64,000 nucleotides of DNA from Pseudoduganella ginsengisoli (GTDB lineage Bacteria; Pseudomonadota; Gammaproteobacteria; Burkholderiales; Burkholderiaceae_D): positions 87,857-151,856 of the forward strand of contig NZ_WNLA01000018.1 in NCBI RefSeq assembly GCF_009720865.1, written 5' to 3'. Below the pieces are notes generated by a model. The model was not told where the DNA came from and did not search any database. It was given only the letters and a program-made list of their open reading frames with translations. Position 1 is the first letter of the stretch, and the number at the start of each line of letters is the position of its first letter. Below are positions 45,394 to 54,490 of this stretch, in pieces. Made by a program: the position numbers and the translations under genes.

Positions 45394-45458
45394 TGCAATT
45401 AACCGCCGCGCACAAATGGGTTGTCGAATACGACTTGTAGAGTAAATATGCAATTAAC
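45394..45458 (+). repeat. Direct repeat TGCAATTAAC upstream of the recombinase gene
   Basis: The ten-base sequence occurs at 45394-45403 and 45449-45458 within an AT-rich stretch between the recombinase and tatD genes (45351-45602). It could be a binding site for the recombinase or its regulator, or chance in AT-rich DNA. Confidence 0.35.
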
Positions 45459-45602
45459 AAACATAATTTAAGGCGATACAGCACAGTCTCCGCGCCGCTG
45501 GCTGCGATCACCTGCCGCACCACGCCAGCCAGCTTCCAATGTAAATAGCGGCAGGGGATGCTGCAGGTTCGGCCACAGGAACGAATCGGGTACAATCGCG
45601 CC

Positions 45603-46382
45603 ATGTTTATCGATTCCCACTGCCATATCAATTTTCCCGAGCTGGCCTCTCGGATGCCGGAACTGCTTGCCAAAATGGCGCAGAACAATGTCACGCACGC
45701 GTTGTGCGTGTCGGTGGATTTGCCGGACTTCCCGCAAGTGCTGGCGCTGGCCGAACAGCATCCGCATATTTACGCTTCTGTCGGCGTGCATCCGGACTAC
45801 GAAGACACGCCGGAACCCACCGTCGAGCAACTGGTCGAACTGGCGGACAATCCGCGCATTATCGCCATTGGCGAAACCGGCCTGGATTATTACCGCCTGG
45901 AAGGCGACCTGGAGTGGCAGCGCGAACGGTTCCGCACCCACATCAAAGCCTCGAGAATCACGCGCAAGCCCTTGATTATTCACACCCGCTCAGCCAGCGC
46001 CGACACCATCCGCATCATGCTGGAAGAAGGCGCCGGCACGGATCAAGGCGGGGTGGCAGGCGTCATGCACTGCTTCACCGAGTCGCTGGAAGTGGCAAAA
46101 GCCGCGATGGAAATGGGCTTTTATATTTCGTTCTCCGGCATCGTCACCTTCAAGAGCGCGAAGGAATTGCAGGCTGTCGCGCTGGAAGTGCCGCTGGACC
46201 GCATGCTGATTGAAACCGACTCGCCTTACCTGGCGCCCGTACCGCACCGGGGCAAAATGAACGAGCCGGGTTTCGTGTGCCACGTGGCGGAATTTATTGC
46301 GAAACTCAAAGGCGTGCCGCTGGAAGACGTGGCAAAGCAAACGTCCGATAACTTCTTCAAGCTGTTCCACACTGCCCGCTAA
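45603..46382 (+). CDS. tatD: TatD family metal-dependent DNase/hydrolase
   Basis: A 259-residue TIM-barrel hydrolase: FIDSHCHINFPEL with the first metal histidines, VGVHPDYE, GETGLDYYR, PLIIHTRSA, MHCFTES and ETDSPYLAPVPHRGKMNEP are the metal and active-site motifs of the TatD/YcfH group, which degrade DNA 3' ends. ATG 45603 starts the family sequence directly; an upstream in-frame ATG at 45558 adds 15 unrelated residues. In related bacteria this gene usually follows pilZ. An ankyrin gene follows after 11 bases. Confidence 0.93.
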   Translation: MFIDSHCHINFPELASRMPELLAKMAQNNVTHALCVSVDLPDFPQVLALAEQHPHIYASVGVHPDYEDTPEPTVEQLVELADNPRIIAIGETGLDYYRLEGDLEWQRERFRTHIKASRITRKPLIIHTRSASADTIRIMLEEGAGTDQGGVAGVMHCFTESLEVAKAAMEMGFYISFSGIVTFKSAKELQAVALEVPLDRMLIETDSPYLAPVPHRGKMNEPGFVCHVAEFIAKLKGVPLEDVAKQTSDNFFKLFHTAR

Positions 46383-46393
46383 AAGGACGTCCC

Positions 46394-47065
46394 ATGAAGC
46401 GCCGCCTGCTGCTGTCTGCGATGACGTTGCTGCCACTGGCCGGGCCAGTGCTGGCGCAAGAGTCGGACGACCAGGTGGCGTTTTTCCGTGCGGCGCAAAT
46501 GGACAACGACCGCACGGTGCGAGAAGTGCTGGCGCGGGGATTGAATCCCAATGTGCATGAGCCGGAGCGGGGTGAGACGGGTTTGATAGTGGCCATGCGC
46601 TACGACGCCAACAAGGTGCTCAACGAGTTGCTGAAGCATCCTCGCGTTAACCTTGAAGAATCCTCCACCAACGACACGACGGCATTGATGATGGCAGCCT
46701 TCAAGCAAAACAAGGCGGCCGTCAATGCGCTGATTGCCAAAGGCGCGCAAGTGAACCGCAAAGGCTGGACGCCGCTGCATTTTGCCGCCACGGCGGGCGA
46801 TGTGGAAATCATGGCGATCTTGCTGGAACATTACGCGTACATCGACTCGCCGTCGCCCACCGGCTTTACGCCGCTGATGCTGGCGGCCCGCGAAGGCAAG
46901 GAAGAGGCCGTGCAATTGCTGTTGCGCGAAGGGGCCGATGCTTCCATCAAAGACAGCGCATTTAAAATCGACGCGGCCGAATTTGCGCGCCGCGCCGACA
47001 AGCCGTGGATCGCCAAGGCCATCGAATCCCATCAGGCCGCGACGGCCGCGATGAGCGGCAAATAA
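46394..47065 (+). CDS. Periplasmic ankyrin-repeat protein
   Basis: A 223-residue protein with a signal peptide (RRLLLSAMTLLPLAGPVLAQ) and then about four ankyrin repeats, seen in DRTVREVLARGLNPN, NDTTALMMAAFKQNKAAVNA, GWTPLHFAATAGDVEIMAIL and GFTPLMLAAREGKEEAVQLL. Ankyrin repeats bind other proteins; the partner is unknown. AAGGACG precedes the start. It is closely coupled to tatD, an order common in betaproteobacteria. Confidence 0.88.
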   Translation: MKRRLLLSAMTLLPLAGPVLAQESDDQVAFFRAAQMDNDRTVREVLARGLNPNVHEPERGETGLIVAMRYDANKVLNELLKHPRVNLEESSTNDTTALMMAAFKQNKAAVNALIAKGAQVNRKGWTPLHFAATAGDVEIMAILLEHYAYIDSPSPTGFTPLMLAAREGKEEAVQLLLREGADASIKDSAFKIDAAEFARRADKPWIAKAIESHQAATAAMSGK

Positions 47066-47179
47066 CGTCAGTTGCCGCCGCCAAATCGCTGAATTGACGC
47101 GCTTTTCCCTGTCAGCTTGCAGCATGCTTCCGTAGCCATGGAATGCACAATGGCAACATTGCGCTGAAAAGGGAAATCC

Positions 47180-48103
47180 ATGCTGAACGAACGCGAAATC
47201 GAGAGCTGCTACCTGGGGCAGTTCATCCCTGTCCACTACCATCACAACATGCTGATGGACCAGAACCGTATGCACAGCTTCAAGGCCGCCATCGACTATG
47301 CAGTCAAGCCGGGCATGAAAGTGCTGGAACTGGGCGGCGGGACAGGCGTCATGTCTTGCTTTGCCGCAGCCAAGGCGGACAAGGTGTACTGTGTCGAATT
47401 CAACCCGGACATGGTCAAGGAAGCGCGCAAATTCATGGCCATCAATCCGAATGGCGACAAAGTCGAAGTCATCCATGCGGATGCATTTGAATATTTGCCG
47501 CCAGAGCCGGTTGACGTCGTCATTTGCGAAATGATCCACGTTGGCATGCTGCGTGAAAAGCAGGTGGAAGTCATTGAATCATTCAAGCGCCGCTATCAGG
47601 CCCGCTTTGGCGGACCGCTGCCGGTATTCCTGCCTGAAGCTGCCATCATGGCAGCGCAGCCGATATCACAGGAATATGATTTCGAAGGGTTTTATGCGCC
47701 CATCGTGCAATTCCAGGAAACCCAGGCGATTTACCCGGGCACCGTGGAAATGGCACAGCCTGCCGTGTATGCGGTGGTGGATTTCACGCAGCCGAATGAC
47801 ACGCTGTACAGCTGGGAGGGCAAGTTCGTTGCCACCCGCAGCGGCTGTGTCAATGCCATGCGGTTTGTGACGAAGAATATCCTGGCCGTGGTCAGCGAGC
47901 GCAACTCGACGATCGACTGGCTGAACCACTACATGAACTTGCCGCTGGACCGTCCGATCCAGGTCGAAGAGGGCGATGTGATGCAGGTGAGCTTCCAGTA
48001 CCGGGCCGGCGGATCGCTGCCGTCGCTGCAGGCGACATTGGAGTGCCGCTTGCTGTACGAGGCAGCGCTGCAGCCGGCCCATCATCTTCCAGCGTTTGCC
48101 TAA
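47180..48103 (+). CDS. Protein arginine methyltransferase-like enzyme
   Basis: A 307-residue class I SAM methyltransferase that resembles protein arginine methyltransferases (PRMT). Evidence: YHHNMLMDQNRMHSFKAAI before the SAM motif, matching the PRMT Y..ML.D..R pattern; motif I ELGGGTG (50-56); motif with VEFNP; and the double-E loop, E117-x8-E126 in CEMIHVGMLRE, the same spacing as in PRMT1. A C-terminal beta-barrel part contains NHYMNLPLDRPIQVEEGD in place of the THW loop region. It probably methylates a protein or small guanidino substrate, which is not known. No clear ribosome site is visible beyond GAAAAGGGAAA before ATG 47180. Confidence 0.75.
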   Translation: MLNEREIESCYLGQFIPVHYHHNMLMDQNRMHSFKAAIDYAVKPGMKVLELGGGTGVMSCFAAAKADKVYCVEFNPDMVKEARKFMAINPNGDKVEVIHADAFEYLPPEPVDVVICEMIHVGMLREKQVEVIESFKRRYQARFGGPLPVFLPEAAIMAAQPISQEYDFEGFYAPIVQFQETQAIYPGTVEMAQPAVYAVVDFTQPNDTLYSWEGKFVATRSGCVNAMRFVTKNILAVVSERNSTIDWLNHYMNLPLDRPIQVEEGDVMQVSFQYRAGGSLPSLQATLECRLLYEAALQPAHHLPAFA

Positions 48104-48122
48104 GCTGGACGGGCTGTCACAC

Positions 48123-48224
48123 CGTAGGGCGGCATTGACCATGCCGCCCTGCTTGCCGGAAGGTGATTTCAAACGCAGCCGGATCGCACGCGCTGCGGCA
48201 AGCCTGTGGCTTACCGCCCTACGG
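48123..48224. repeat. REP-like element, CCGTAGGGCGG family, copy 2
   Basis: A 102-bp intergenic element bounded by a perfect 11-base inverted repeat: CCGTAGGGCGG (48123-48133) and CCGCCCTACGG (48214-48224). An inner hairpin GGGCGGCAT / ATGCCGCCC lies at 48127-48149. It has the same design as the element at 29681-29772 and lies between convergent genes. Confidence 0.75.
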
Positions 48225-48226
48225 AG

Positions 48227-49192
48227 TTAAGCCAGCAGCCGCTGGCGCGCCGCCTGATATTCCGCCTTCAGCCGCGCCGCCACTTCCGCCACCGACGGCG
48301 CATCATGCACCAAGCCCACGCCTTGTCCCGCACCCCAGATATCGCGCCACGCTTTGGCTTTGCTGCCGCCGCCGGAACCAAAATCCATCTTGGTCTTGTC
48401 CGCCACCGGCAGATTTTCCGGATCCAGGCCCGCCGCCAGGATCGACTTTTTCAGGTAATTGCCATGCACGCCTGTAAACAGGTTGGTGTACACGACATCG
48501 GCTGCCGATGATTCAATGATCGCCTGGCGGTAAGCGTCATCCACGTTGGCTTCTTCCGTGGCCAGCCAGCGCGAACCGATATACGCGAAGTCCGCCCCCA
48601 TGGCCTGCGCAGCCAGCACGGCGTCGCCGGTTGCAATGGCGCCCGACAGCGCTACCGGTCCGTTAAAGAAGCGCCGCACTTCGCCCACCAGTGCGAATGG
48701 CGACAGCGTCCCGGCATGGCCGCCCGCGCCGCTGGCCACGAGAATCAAGCCATCCACACCGGCTTCCAGCGCTTTCTGGGCATGGCGGATATTGATGACG
48801 TCATGCAGCACGATGCCGCCATAGCTGTGGATCGCATCGAGCATGTCCGGCGGTGGTGCGCGCAGCGATGAAATCACGATCGGCACCTTGTGCTTGACGC
48901 ACACGTCTACGTCGTGTTCGAGCCGGGTATTTGAATGGTGGACGATCTGGTTGACGGCAATCGGACCAACAATGGCGTCTGGGTTGGCGGCCTTGAATTC
49001 AGCCAGTTCGGTCTGTAAATCCGTCAGCCACGTATCCAGCAATTCCGCCGGACGGGCGTTCAACGCCGGGAAAGAACCCACGATGCCGGCCTTGCACTGG
49101 GCCGCCACCAGCTTCGGGCCGCTGGCGATAAACATGGGCGAGGCAATGACCGGCATCGCTAAATGCCGCAATACTTCCGGGATGTGATGCAT
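48227..49192 (-). CDS. Nitronate monooxygenase (2-nitropropane dioxygenase family)
   Basis: A 321-residue FMN-dependent TIM-barrel enzyme. MPVIASPMFIASGPKLVAAQCKAGIVGSFP, the VHHSN motif, DGLILVASGAGGHAGT with the conserved glycine-histidine segment, and GADFAYIGSRWLATEEA are characteristic. It would oxidise alkyl nitronates, such as propionate 3-nitronate, to the carbonyl compound and nitrite. GTG 49204 is a possible start, but GGAGA placed before ATG 49192 favours the shorter form. The gene stands alone. Confidence 0.88.
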   Translation of the reverse strand: MHHIPEVLRHLAMPVIASPMFIASGPKLVAAQCKAGIVGSFPALNARPAELLDTWLTDLQTELAEFKAANPDAIVGPIAVNQIVHHSNTRLEHDVDVCVKHKVPIVISSLRAPPPDMLDAIHSYGGIVLHDVINIRHAQKALEAGVDGLILVASGAGGHAGTLSPFALVGEVRRFFNGPVALSGAIATGDAVLAAQAMGADFAYIGSRWLATEEANVDDAYRQAIIESSAADVVYTNLFTGVHGNYLKKSILAAGLDPENLPVADKTKMDFGSGGGSKAKAWRDIWGAGQGVGLVHDAPSVAEVAARLKAEYQAARQRLLA

Positions 49193-49383
49193 GCGTATCT
49201 CCACGAACGGTTGTGCTTTTTATTGTTGATCTTATCAGAACGCAGGACGGCGGCGCGCCGTTCACCCCTCGAATTGCGCAATTTATCGCGTTTGGCGGCA
49301 TTTGATCGCATCGGCGTTGTTTGACGCACATCAGAAAACTACAGTGTCAGCATTGAAGTCGCATTCTTGACCTGGAGTGTCCT

Positions 49384-49584
49384 ATGTTGAGCTTTGTGTT
49401 GTGGCTGGTGTTGCTGTTCCTGTGCTGGCCATTGGCGCTGCTTGCGCTGGTGCTGTATCCGCTGGTGTGGCTGATCCTGCTGCCATTCCGCCTGGTCGGG
49501 ATCGGCGTCGAAGCGGTGTTCGAGTTATTGCGCGCCATCGTGCTGTTGCCGGCGCGGGTCTTGCGGGGCACGCCGGGCCGCTGA
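49384..49584 (+). CDS. Small hydrophobic membrane protein
   Basis: A 66-residue protein that is almost all hydrophobic up to residue 45 (FVLWLVLLFLCWPLALLALV, then LVWLILLPFRLVGIGVEAV), with a basic C-terminus (RVLRGTPGR). Two short helices are likely. GGAGTG precedes ATG 49384. I know no assigned function. It lies 130 bp before fusA in the same direction. Confidence 0.65.
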   Translation: MLSFVLWLVLLFLCWPLALLALVLYPLVWLILLPFRLVGIGVEAVFELLRAIVLLPARVLRGTPGR

Positions 49585-49714
49585 AATCTCCGGCATTTCC
49601 CCACACTGAATGGGGTTGAAAACGGCTGGGCGCTGCCAAACATCCGTTCTCCGTAACTGATAGAATCGACGACACTTCATACGCTGTGTCGTGATTTTCG
49701 CCAAGGAGATCGTG

Positions 49715-51826
49715 ATGACCCGCAAAACCCCCATCGAGCGTTACCGCAATATCGGCATCAGCGCGCATATCGATGCCGGCAAAACCACCACTACGGAACG
49801 GATCCTGTTCTATACCGGTGTCAATCACAAGATCGGCGAAGTACACAACGGCGCCGCTACGATGGACTGGATGGAGCAGGAGCAGGAGCGTGGCATCACG
49901 ATCACGTCTGCCGCCACCACCGCATTCTGGAAAGGCATGGCGGGCAATTTTCCTGAGCACCGCATCAACATCATCGACACGCCGGGCCACGTTGACTTCA
50001 CGATTGAAGTTGAACGCTCGATGCGCGTGCTCGATGGCGCCGTCATGGTATATGACTCGGTGGGCGGCGTGCAGCCGCAATCGGAAACCGTGTGGCGCCA
50101 GGCCAATAAATACCACGTGCCGCGGATCGCGTTCATCAACAAGATGGACCGCGTCGGCGCGGACTTTTTCCGTGTCCAGCAGCAAATCAAAGACCGCCTG
50201 AAAGGCACGGCGGTGCCGATCCAGATCCCGACCGGCGCGGAAGAAGACTTCCACGGCGTGGTGGACCTGGTGAAAATGCGCGCCATTAACTGGGACGACG
50301 CCAGCCTCGGCGTGAAATTTACGTATGAAGACATTCCTGCGCACCTGGTGGAACTGGCGCAGAAATGGCGCGACCACATGGTGGAAGCGGCAGCCGAAGG
50401 TTCGCCGGAATTGCTGGAAAAATACTTGAATGGCGACGCCTTGACGGAAGAAGAAATCAAGGCGGGACTGCGGGCGCGTACCATCCGCAATGAAATCGTG
50501 CCCATGCTGGCCGGCAGCGCCTTCAAGAACCGGGGCGTGCAAGCGATGCTCGATGCCGTCATTGAATATTTGCCGTCGCCCGCCGACGTGCCGGCGATTG
50601 CAGGGCATGACGAAGACGACAATCCCATCGAGCGCCATCCGACCGACACGGATCCGTTTTCCGCGCTGGCTTTTAAAATTATGACGGACCCGTTTGTCGG
50701 CCAGCTGGCGTTTTTCCGCGTGTATTCCGGCGTCGTCAATTCCGGCGATACCGTGTATAACCCGACCAAACGCCAGAAAGAAAGGCTGGGCCGCATCCTG
50801 CAAATGCATGCGAATGAGCGCAAGGAAATCAAGGAAGTGTATGCGGGCGATATCGCGGCGGCAGTCGGACTGAAGGCCGTGACGACGGGCGACACGCTGT
50901 CGGCGCCGGACAATGTCATTGTGCTGGAAAAAATGATATTCCCGGAACCCGTGATTTCCCAGGCAGTCGAGCCGAAAACCAAGGCCGACCAGGAAAAAAT
51001 GGGCATTGCCTTAAACCGGCTGGCGCAGGAAGACCCATCGTTCCGCGTGCATACCGATGAAGAATCCGGCCAGACCATCATGTCCGGCATGGGGGAATTG
51101 CACCTTGAAATCCTGGTGGACCGGATGAAGCGGGAATTCGGCGTTGATGCCACGGTCGGCAAGCCGCAGGTGGCCTACCGCGAAACTGTGACGCGTTCCG
51201 CCGCCGATGTCGAAGGCAAGTTCGTTAAACAATCGGGCGGGCGGGGGCAATATGGCCACGCGGTGATTACGCTGGAGCCGTCCGGCGCCGGCAAAGGGTA
51301 TGAATTCGTGGACGCCATCAAAGGCGGCACCATCCCCCGCGAATTCATTCCTGCTGTCGACAAGGGTATCCAGGAAACGCTGCAGTCAGGCGTGCTGGCC
51401 GGCTATCCGGTGGTGGATGTGAAAGTCACGCTGACGTTCGGTTCCTACCACGACGTGGACTCGAATGAAAACGCCTACCGCATGGCAGGCTCGATGGCGT
51501 TCAAGGATGCGATGCGCAAGGCGGGACCGGTCTTGCTGGAACCTATGATGGACGTGGAAGTCGAAACGCCGGAAGAATTCATGGGCAACGTCATGGGCGA
51601 CTTGACGCAGCGCCGCGGCATGGTGCAAGGCATGGATGAAATTCCCGGCGGTGGCGGCAAGTTGATCCGCGCGCTGGTGCCGCTGGCGGAAATGTTTGGC
51701 TATTCCACCACGTTGCGTTCGCTGACGCAGGGCAGGGCAACGTACACAATGGAGTTCAAGCATTATGCGGAAGTGCCGAAGCACATCTTTGACCAGATTG
51801 CCGTTGGCCGCGGCAAGGGGCATTGA
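49715..51826 (+). CDS. fusA: Translation elongation factor G
   Basis: A 703-residue EF-G with all GTPase motifs: AHIDAGKTTTTERIL (G1), RGITIT (G2), DTPGHVDF (G3), NKMD (G4), GSA (G5), and the later domains with MSGMGELHLEI and GGRGQYGHAVI. It moves tRNAs through the ribosome. It is not next to rpsL, rpsG or tuf as in the str operon, so this is probably the separate second copy known in Burkholderiales. ATG 49715 has CAAGGAG upstream. A long hairpin follows the stop. Confidence 0.95.
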   Translation: MTRKTPIERYRNIGISAHIDAGKTTTTERILFYTGVNHKIGEVHNGAATMDWMEQEQERGITITSAATTAFWKGMAGNFPEHRINIIDTPGHVDFTIEVERSMRVLDGAVMVYDSVGGVQPQSETVWRQANKYHVPRIAFINKMDRVGADFFRVQQQIKDRLKGTAVPIQIPTGAEEDFHGVVDLVKMRAINWDDASLGVKFTYEDIPAHLVELAQKWRDHMVEAAAEGSPELLEKYLNGDALTEEEIKAGLRARTIRNEIVPMLAGSAFKNRGVQAMLDAVIEYLPSPADVPAIAGHDEDDNPIERHPTDTDPFSALAFKIMTDPFVGQLAFFRVYSGVVNSGDTVYNPTKRQKERLGRILQMHANERKEIKEVYAGDIAAAVGLKAVTTGDTLSAPDNVIVLEKMIFPEPVISQAVEPKTKADQEKMGIALNRLAQEDPSFRVHTDEESGQTIMSGMGELHLEILVDRMKREFGVDATVGKPQVAYRETVTRSAADVEGKFVKQSGGRGQYGHAVITLEPSGAGKGYEFVDAIKGGTIPREFIPAVDKGIQETLQSGVLAGYPVVDVKVTLTFGSYHDVDSNENAYRMAGSMAFKDAMRKAGPVLLEPMMDVEVETPEEFMGNVMGDLTQRRGMVQGMDEIPGGGGKLIRALVPLAEMFGYSTTLRSLTQGRATYTMEFKHYAEVPKHIFDQIAVGRGKGH

Positions 51827-51833
51827 CAGGCTG

Positions 51834-51866
51834 TACGCGGGACGGGGCGCCGGCCCATCCCGCGTA
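51834..51866. terminator. Long hairpin after fusA
   Basis: A perfect nine-base stem TACGCGGGA / TCCCGCGTA with an inner GGGC/GCCC pairing. No T-run follows, so it may be a stabilising or factor-assisted end rather than a simple intrinsic terminator. The rest of the 290-bp gap to the chemoreceptor is AT-rich. Confidence 0.45.
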
Positions 51867-52119
51867 TCAGCTTTGTGTAGCACAACCTACAGCGCGGATT
51901 TCTATCCAACTGTCACACTGTTGCACACATTGGCATTTAATTGCGCTGTCACAATAAAGTTCTTTCGCGCACTTTTTTCTTTGCTATATTTCATCAAGAA
52001 GACTGCCGCGCCGCCGCGAAGTCCCCCCTCTCCAAGCTCCTGATAAATACGGAATTTCCCGGTGACTCGTGCCACCGGTAGCCCCTGCTTTGACTGCTGC
52101 AGAACCAACGGAGGTTGCC

Positions 52120-54279
52120 ATGATGCGTTTCCTGAACCAGTTACTCCTTTGGCGCAAGTTCGCCATCCTTGGTGCGATGGGATTCATTCTCGTCAGTGTC
52201 CCCAGTTTCCTGTACATACGCGATTCCTACCAAACGCTGGAAGCGGCGCGCACGGAAACGCTGGGCACCGTACCCGCCAAGGCCATGTTGCGGACACTGC
52301 AATTGACACAGCAAAGCCGGGGCTTGTCGGCGCTGGTGTTGGGTGGCAAGAAAGAAAAAAACACGGAGCTGAAAACCAAGCAGATGGAGGTGGAGCGCTC
52401 CTATGTGAACGTGCAGCGCATGCTGGCGGAACGGGTCAAGGATCCGGCCATCGTCGCCGCCTGGAGCGAGGCGCAAACGCAGTGGAAAACGCTGGCCGCC
52501 GACGTGGCGAACGCCCGCATCAATGGCAAAGCCAGTACCGAAGCGCACTCGGCGCTCATCACGAAAGTCATGCAAGTGCTGGACATGGTGTGCGACCACT
52601 TCCAGCTGACCCTGGATCCGGATGTCGACAGTTATTACCTGATTTTTGGCGCCATGTACCATTTGCCCGCACTGACAGAAGATTTGGGCCGGTTGCGCGC
52701 GCGCGGCGCCAACATGCTGACGCAAGCCAAAGTCACGGTGGAAGAAAGGCAAGCGCTGATTTCGCTGCTGGAGCGGGCCGCCGAACACCATGCCGCCATG
52801 AGTACGGCCTTTACCAAAGCCGGCGCCGCCAATCCGGAATTACGCGACAAGCTGAGCCGCATTGTTGAAGACAGCCTGGGCGAAGCGCAACAAGCCATGC
52901 AGTCGGCCGATACCAATCTGATCAATGCCGACAAGATCACGTTTTCACCCACGGAATATGTGGCGCAATTTACCAAAGCCATCGATAACCAGTTCAAATT
53001 GCTGGACCTGGCGGCAGCGGAACTGGACCAGTTGCTGCAAGCCCGCGCCACCAAACTGACGCGCGCAGTCTATACGCTGCTGGGATCGGTGGCAGCCATT
53101 TCACTGCTGGCAGGCTGGCTGGGCTTCCTGATCACGATTTCCATCACGCGGCCGTTGCGTGAAACCGTCCGTATTTCCAATGCCATTGCCGTTGGCGACC
53201 TCAGCAACCGGATCGTGTGCGACCGTGTCGATGAAATCGGCCAGGTGCAGCAAGCCATCGGCAACATGGCCGATAAATTGCGCAGCAGCCTCGATGACGT
53301 GGGCCGCGTCATGGGCGCCATGGCGTCCGGCGACTTGAGCCAAAAGATTGACCATCCGTACGAAGGCGCGTTTGCCACGCTGAAAAACCATACGAATAAC
53401 ACGGTGGCCAAACTCAGTGCCGTCGTGGCCGACGTGAATGTGGCGGCGCAAGCCATTGCCGCCGCGTCGGGCCAGGTCAGCCAGACAGCCATGGCGCTGT
53501 CGCAAGCCGCGACAGAACAGGCGGCCAGCGTCGAAGAAACCAGCGCGTCGCTGGAACAAATGACGGCATCCATTGTGCAAAACACGGAAAACGCGAAGCT
53601 GACGGATGGCATGGCCAGCGGCGCGTCGTCGGAAGCTGCCGAGGGCGGCGCCGCGGTACAAGCGACTGTCAAGGCCATGAATGAAATTGCCAGCCAGGTC
53701 AGCATCATTGACGACATAGCCTACCAGACGAATTTGCTGGCGCTGAACGCGGCAATTGAAGCAGCGCGGGCCGGCGAACAGGGTAAAGGGTTCGCCGTGG
53801 TGGCCACGCAAGTGCGCAAGCTGGCGGAACGCAGCCAGGATGCGGCAAAGGAAATCGGCGTCGTGGCGCGCTCCAGCGTCGTCTTGGCGGAAAAAGCCGG
53901 CCAGTTGCTGGACCAGATGGTTCCCAAGAGCAAGAAGACGTCGGATCTCGTGCAAGAAATTGCCGCCGCGTCCGAGGAACAGTCGCTCGGCGTAGGCCAG
54001 ATCAACAGTGCCGTCAGCCAGCTCAATGTCACGACGCAGCAAAATGCGGCCAGCTCGGAAGAATTGGCCGCCACATCGCAGGAAATGAATGCCCAGGCAG
54101 AAATCCTGCGCAAAGTCATGGGCTTCTTTAACGGCGGCGGTACGCCTGCCACGCCACCGGCCCAGCAGCCTGCCGCCAAGCCTGCCGCCGAAATGCACCC
54201 GATCAAACTGGTGCAATTGACGCGCCATACCGAAGAGTTGAGCGGCAGCTTGCAGGAGGCGAACTTTGTCGCGTATTGA
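52120..54279 (+). CDS. Methyl-accepting chemotaxis protein with NIT sensor domain
   Basis: A 719-residue chemoreceptor. One membrane helix (about 13-33), a periplasmic helical domain of about 280 residues with QSRGLSALVLGG near its start, which fits the NIT (nitrate and nitrite sensing) domain, then a second helix (about 330-352), a HAMP domain (SITRPLRETVRISNAIAVGD) and the signalling coil with the tip IDDIAYQTNLLALNAAIEAARAGEQGKGFAVVA (quoted in part). The C-terminus has a proline/alanine linker but no NWETF-like CheR docking pentapeptide. GGAGG precedes ATG 52120. The ligand may be an oxyanion, but this is only inferred from the domain. Confidence 0.88.
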   Translation: MMRFLNQLLLWRKFAILGAMGFILVSVPSFLYIRDSYQTLEAARTETLGTVPAKAMLRTLQLTQQSRGLSALVLGGKKEKNTELKTKQMEVERSYVNVQRMLAERVKDPAIVAAWSEAQTQWKTLAADVANARINGKASTEAHSALITKVMQVLDMVCDHFQLTLDPDVDSYYLIFGAMYHLPALTEDLGRLRARGANMLTQAKVTVEERQALISLLERAAEHHAAMSTAFTKAGAANPELRDKLSRIVEDSLGEAQQAMQSADTNLINADKITFSPTEYVAQFTKAIDNQFKLLDLAAAELDQLLQARATKLTRAVYTLLGSVAAISLLAGWLGFLITISITRPLRETVRISNAIAVGDLSNRIVCDRVDEIGQVQQAIGNMADKLRSSLDDVGRVMGAMASGDLSQKIDHPYEGAFATLKNHTNNTVAKLSAVVADVNVAAQAIAAASGQVSQTAMALSQAATEQAASVEETSASLEQMTASIVQNTENAKLTDGMASGASSEAAEGGAAVQATVKAMNEIASQVSIIDDIAYQTNLLALNAAIEAARAGEQGKGFAVVATQVRKLAERSQDAAKEIGVVARSSVVLAEKAGQLLDQMVPKSKKTSDLVQEIAAASEEQSLGVGQINSAVSQLNVTTQQNAASSEELAATSQEMNAQAEILRKVMGFFNGGGTPATPPAQQPAAKPAAEMHPIKLVQLTRHTEELSGSLQEANFVAY

Positions 54280-54436
54280 AGGCGGTCCGCGCTGCCGCGC
54301 GCGCCCGCACATGGCAGCCGTCTCGCGCGCCGTTGCTGCGCACGCCTGGCAGCGCGGGCGGTGGCGGCGCAGTGCTGGCAACGGCCGGTACGTCAATTGA
54401 CAAGGCAGGGTGGAAAATGACAGCTTGACACGAGTG

Positions 54437-54466
54437 TGACAACTGTCGCACAATGTTCCGTATAGT
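54437..54466 (+). promoter_or_regulatory. Candidate promoter/operator of the blaI-like operon
   Basis: A possible -35 TGACAA (54437-54442) and -10 TATAGT (54461-54466) with an 18-base spacer. The surrounding TGTGACAACTGTCGCACA (54435-54452) is a partial dyad and a candidate repressor site. Both are pattern-based guesses. Confidence 0.35.
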
Positions 54467-54490
54467 CACATACGCAACGTTGGAGCTGCC

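Noticed and set aside
51955..51990. A sigma28 (flagellar) promoter before the chemoreceptor gene
   Set aside because: TAAAGTTC is present, but no GCCGATAA-like -10 follows at the right distance.
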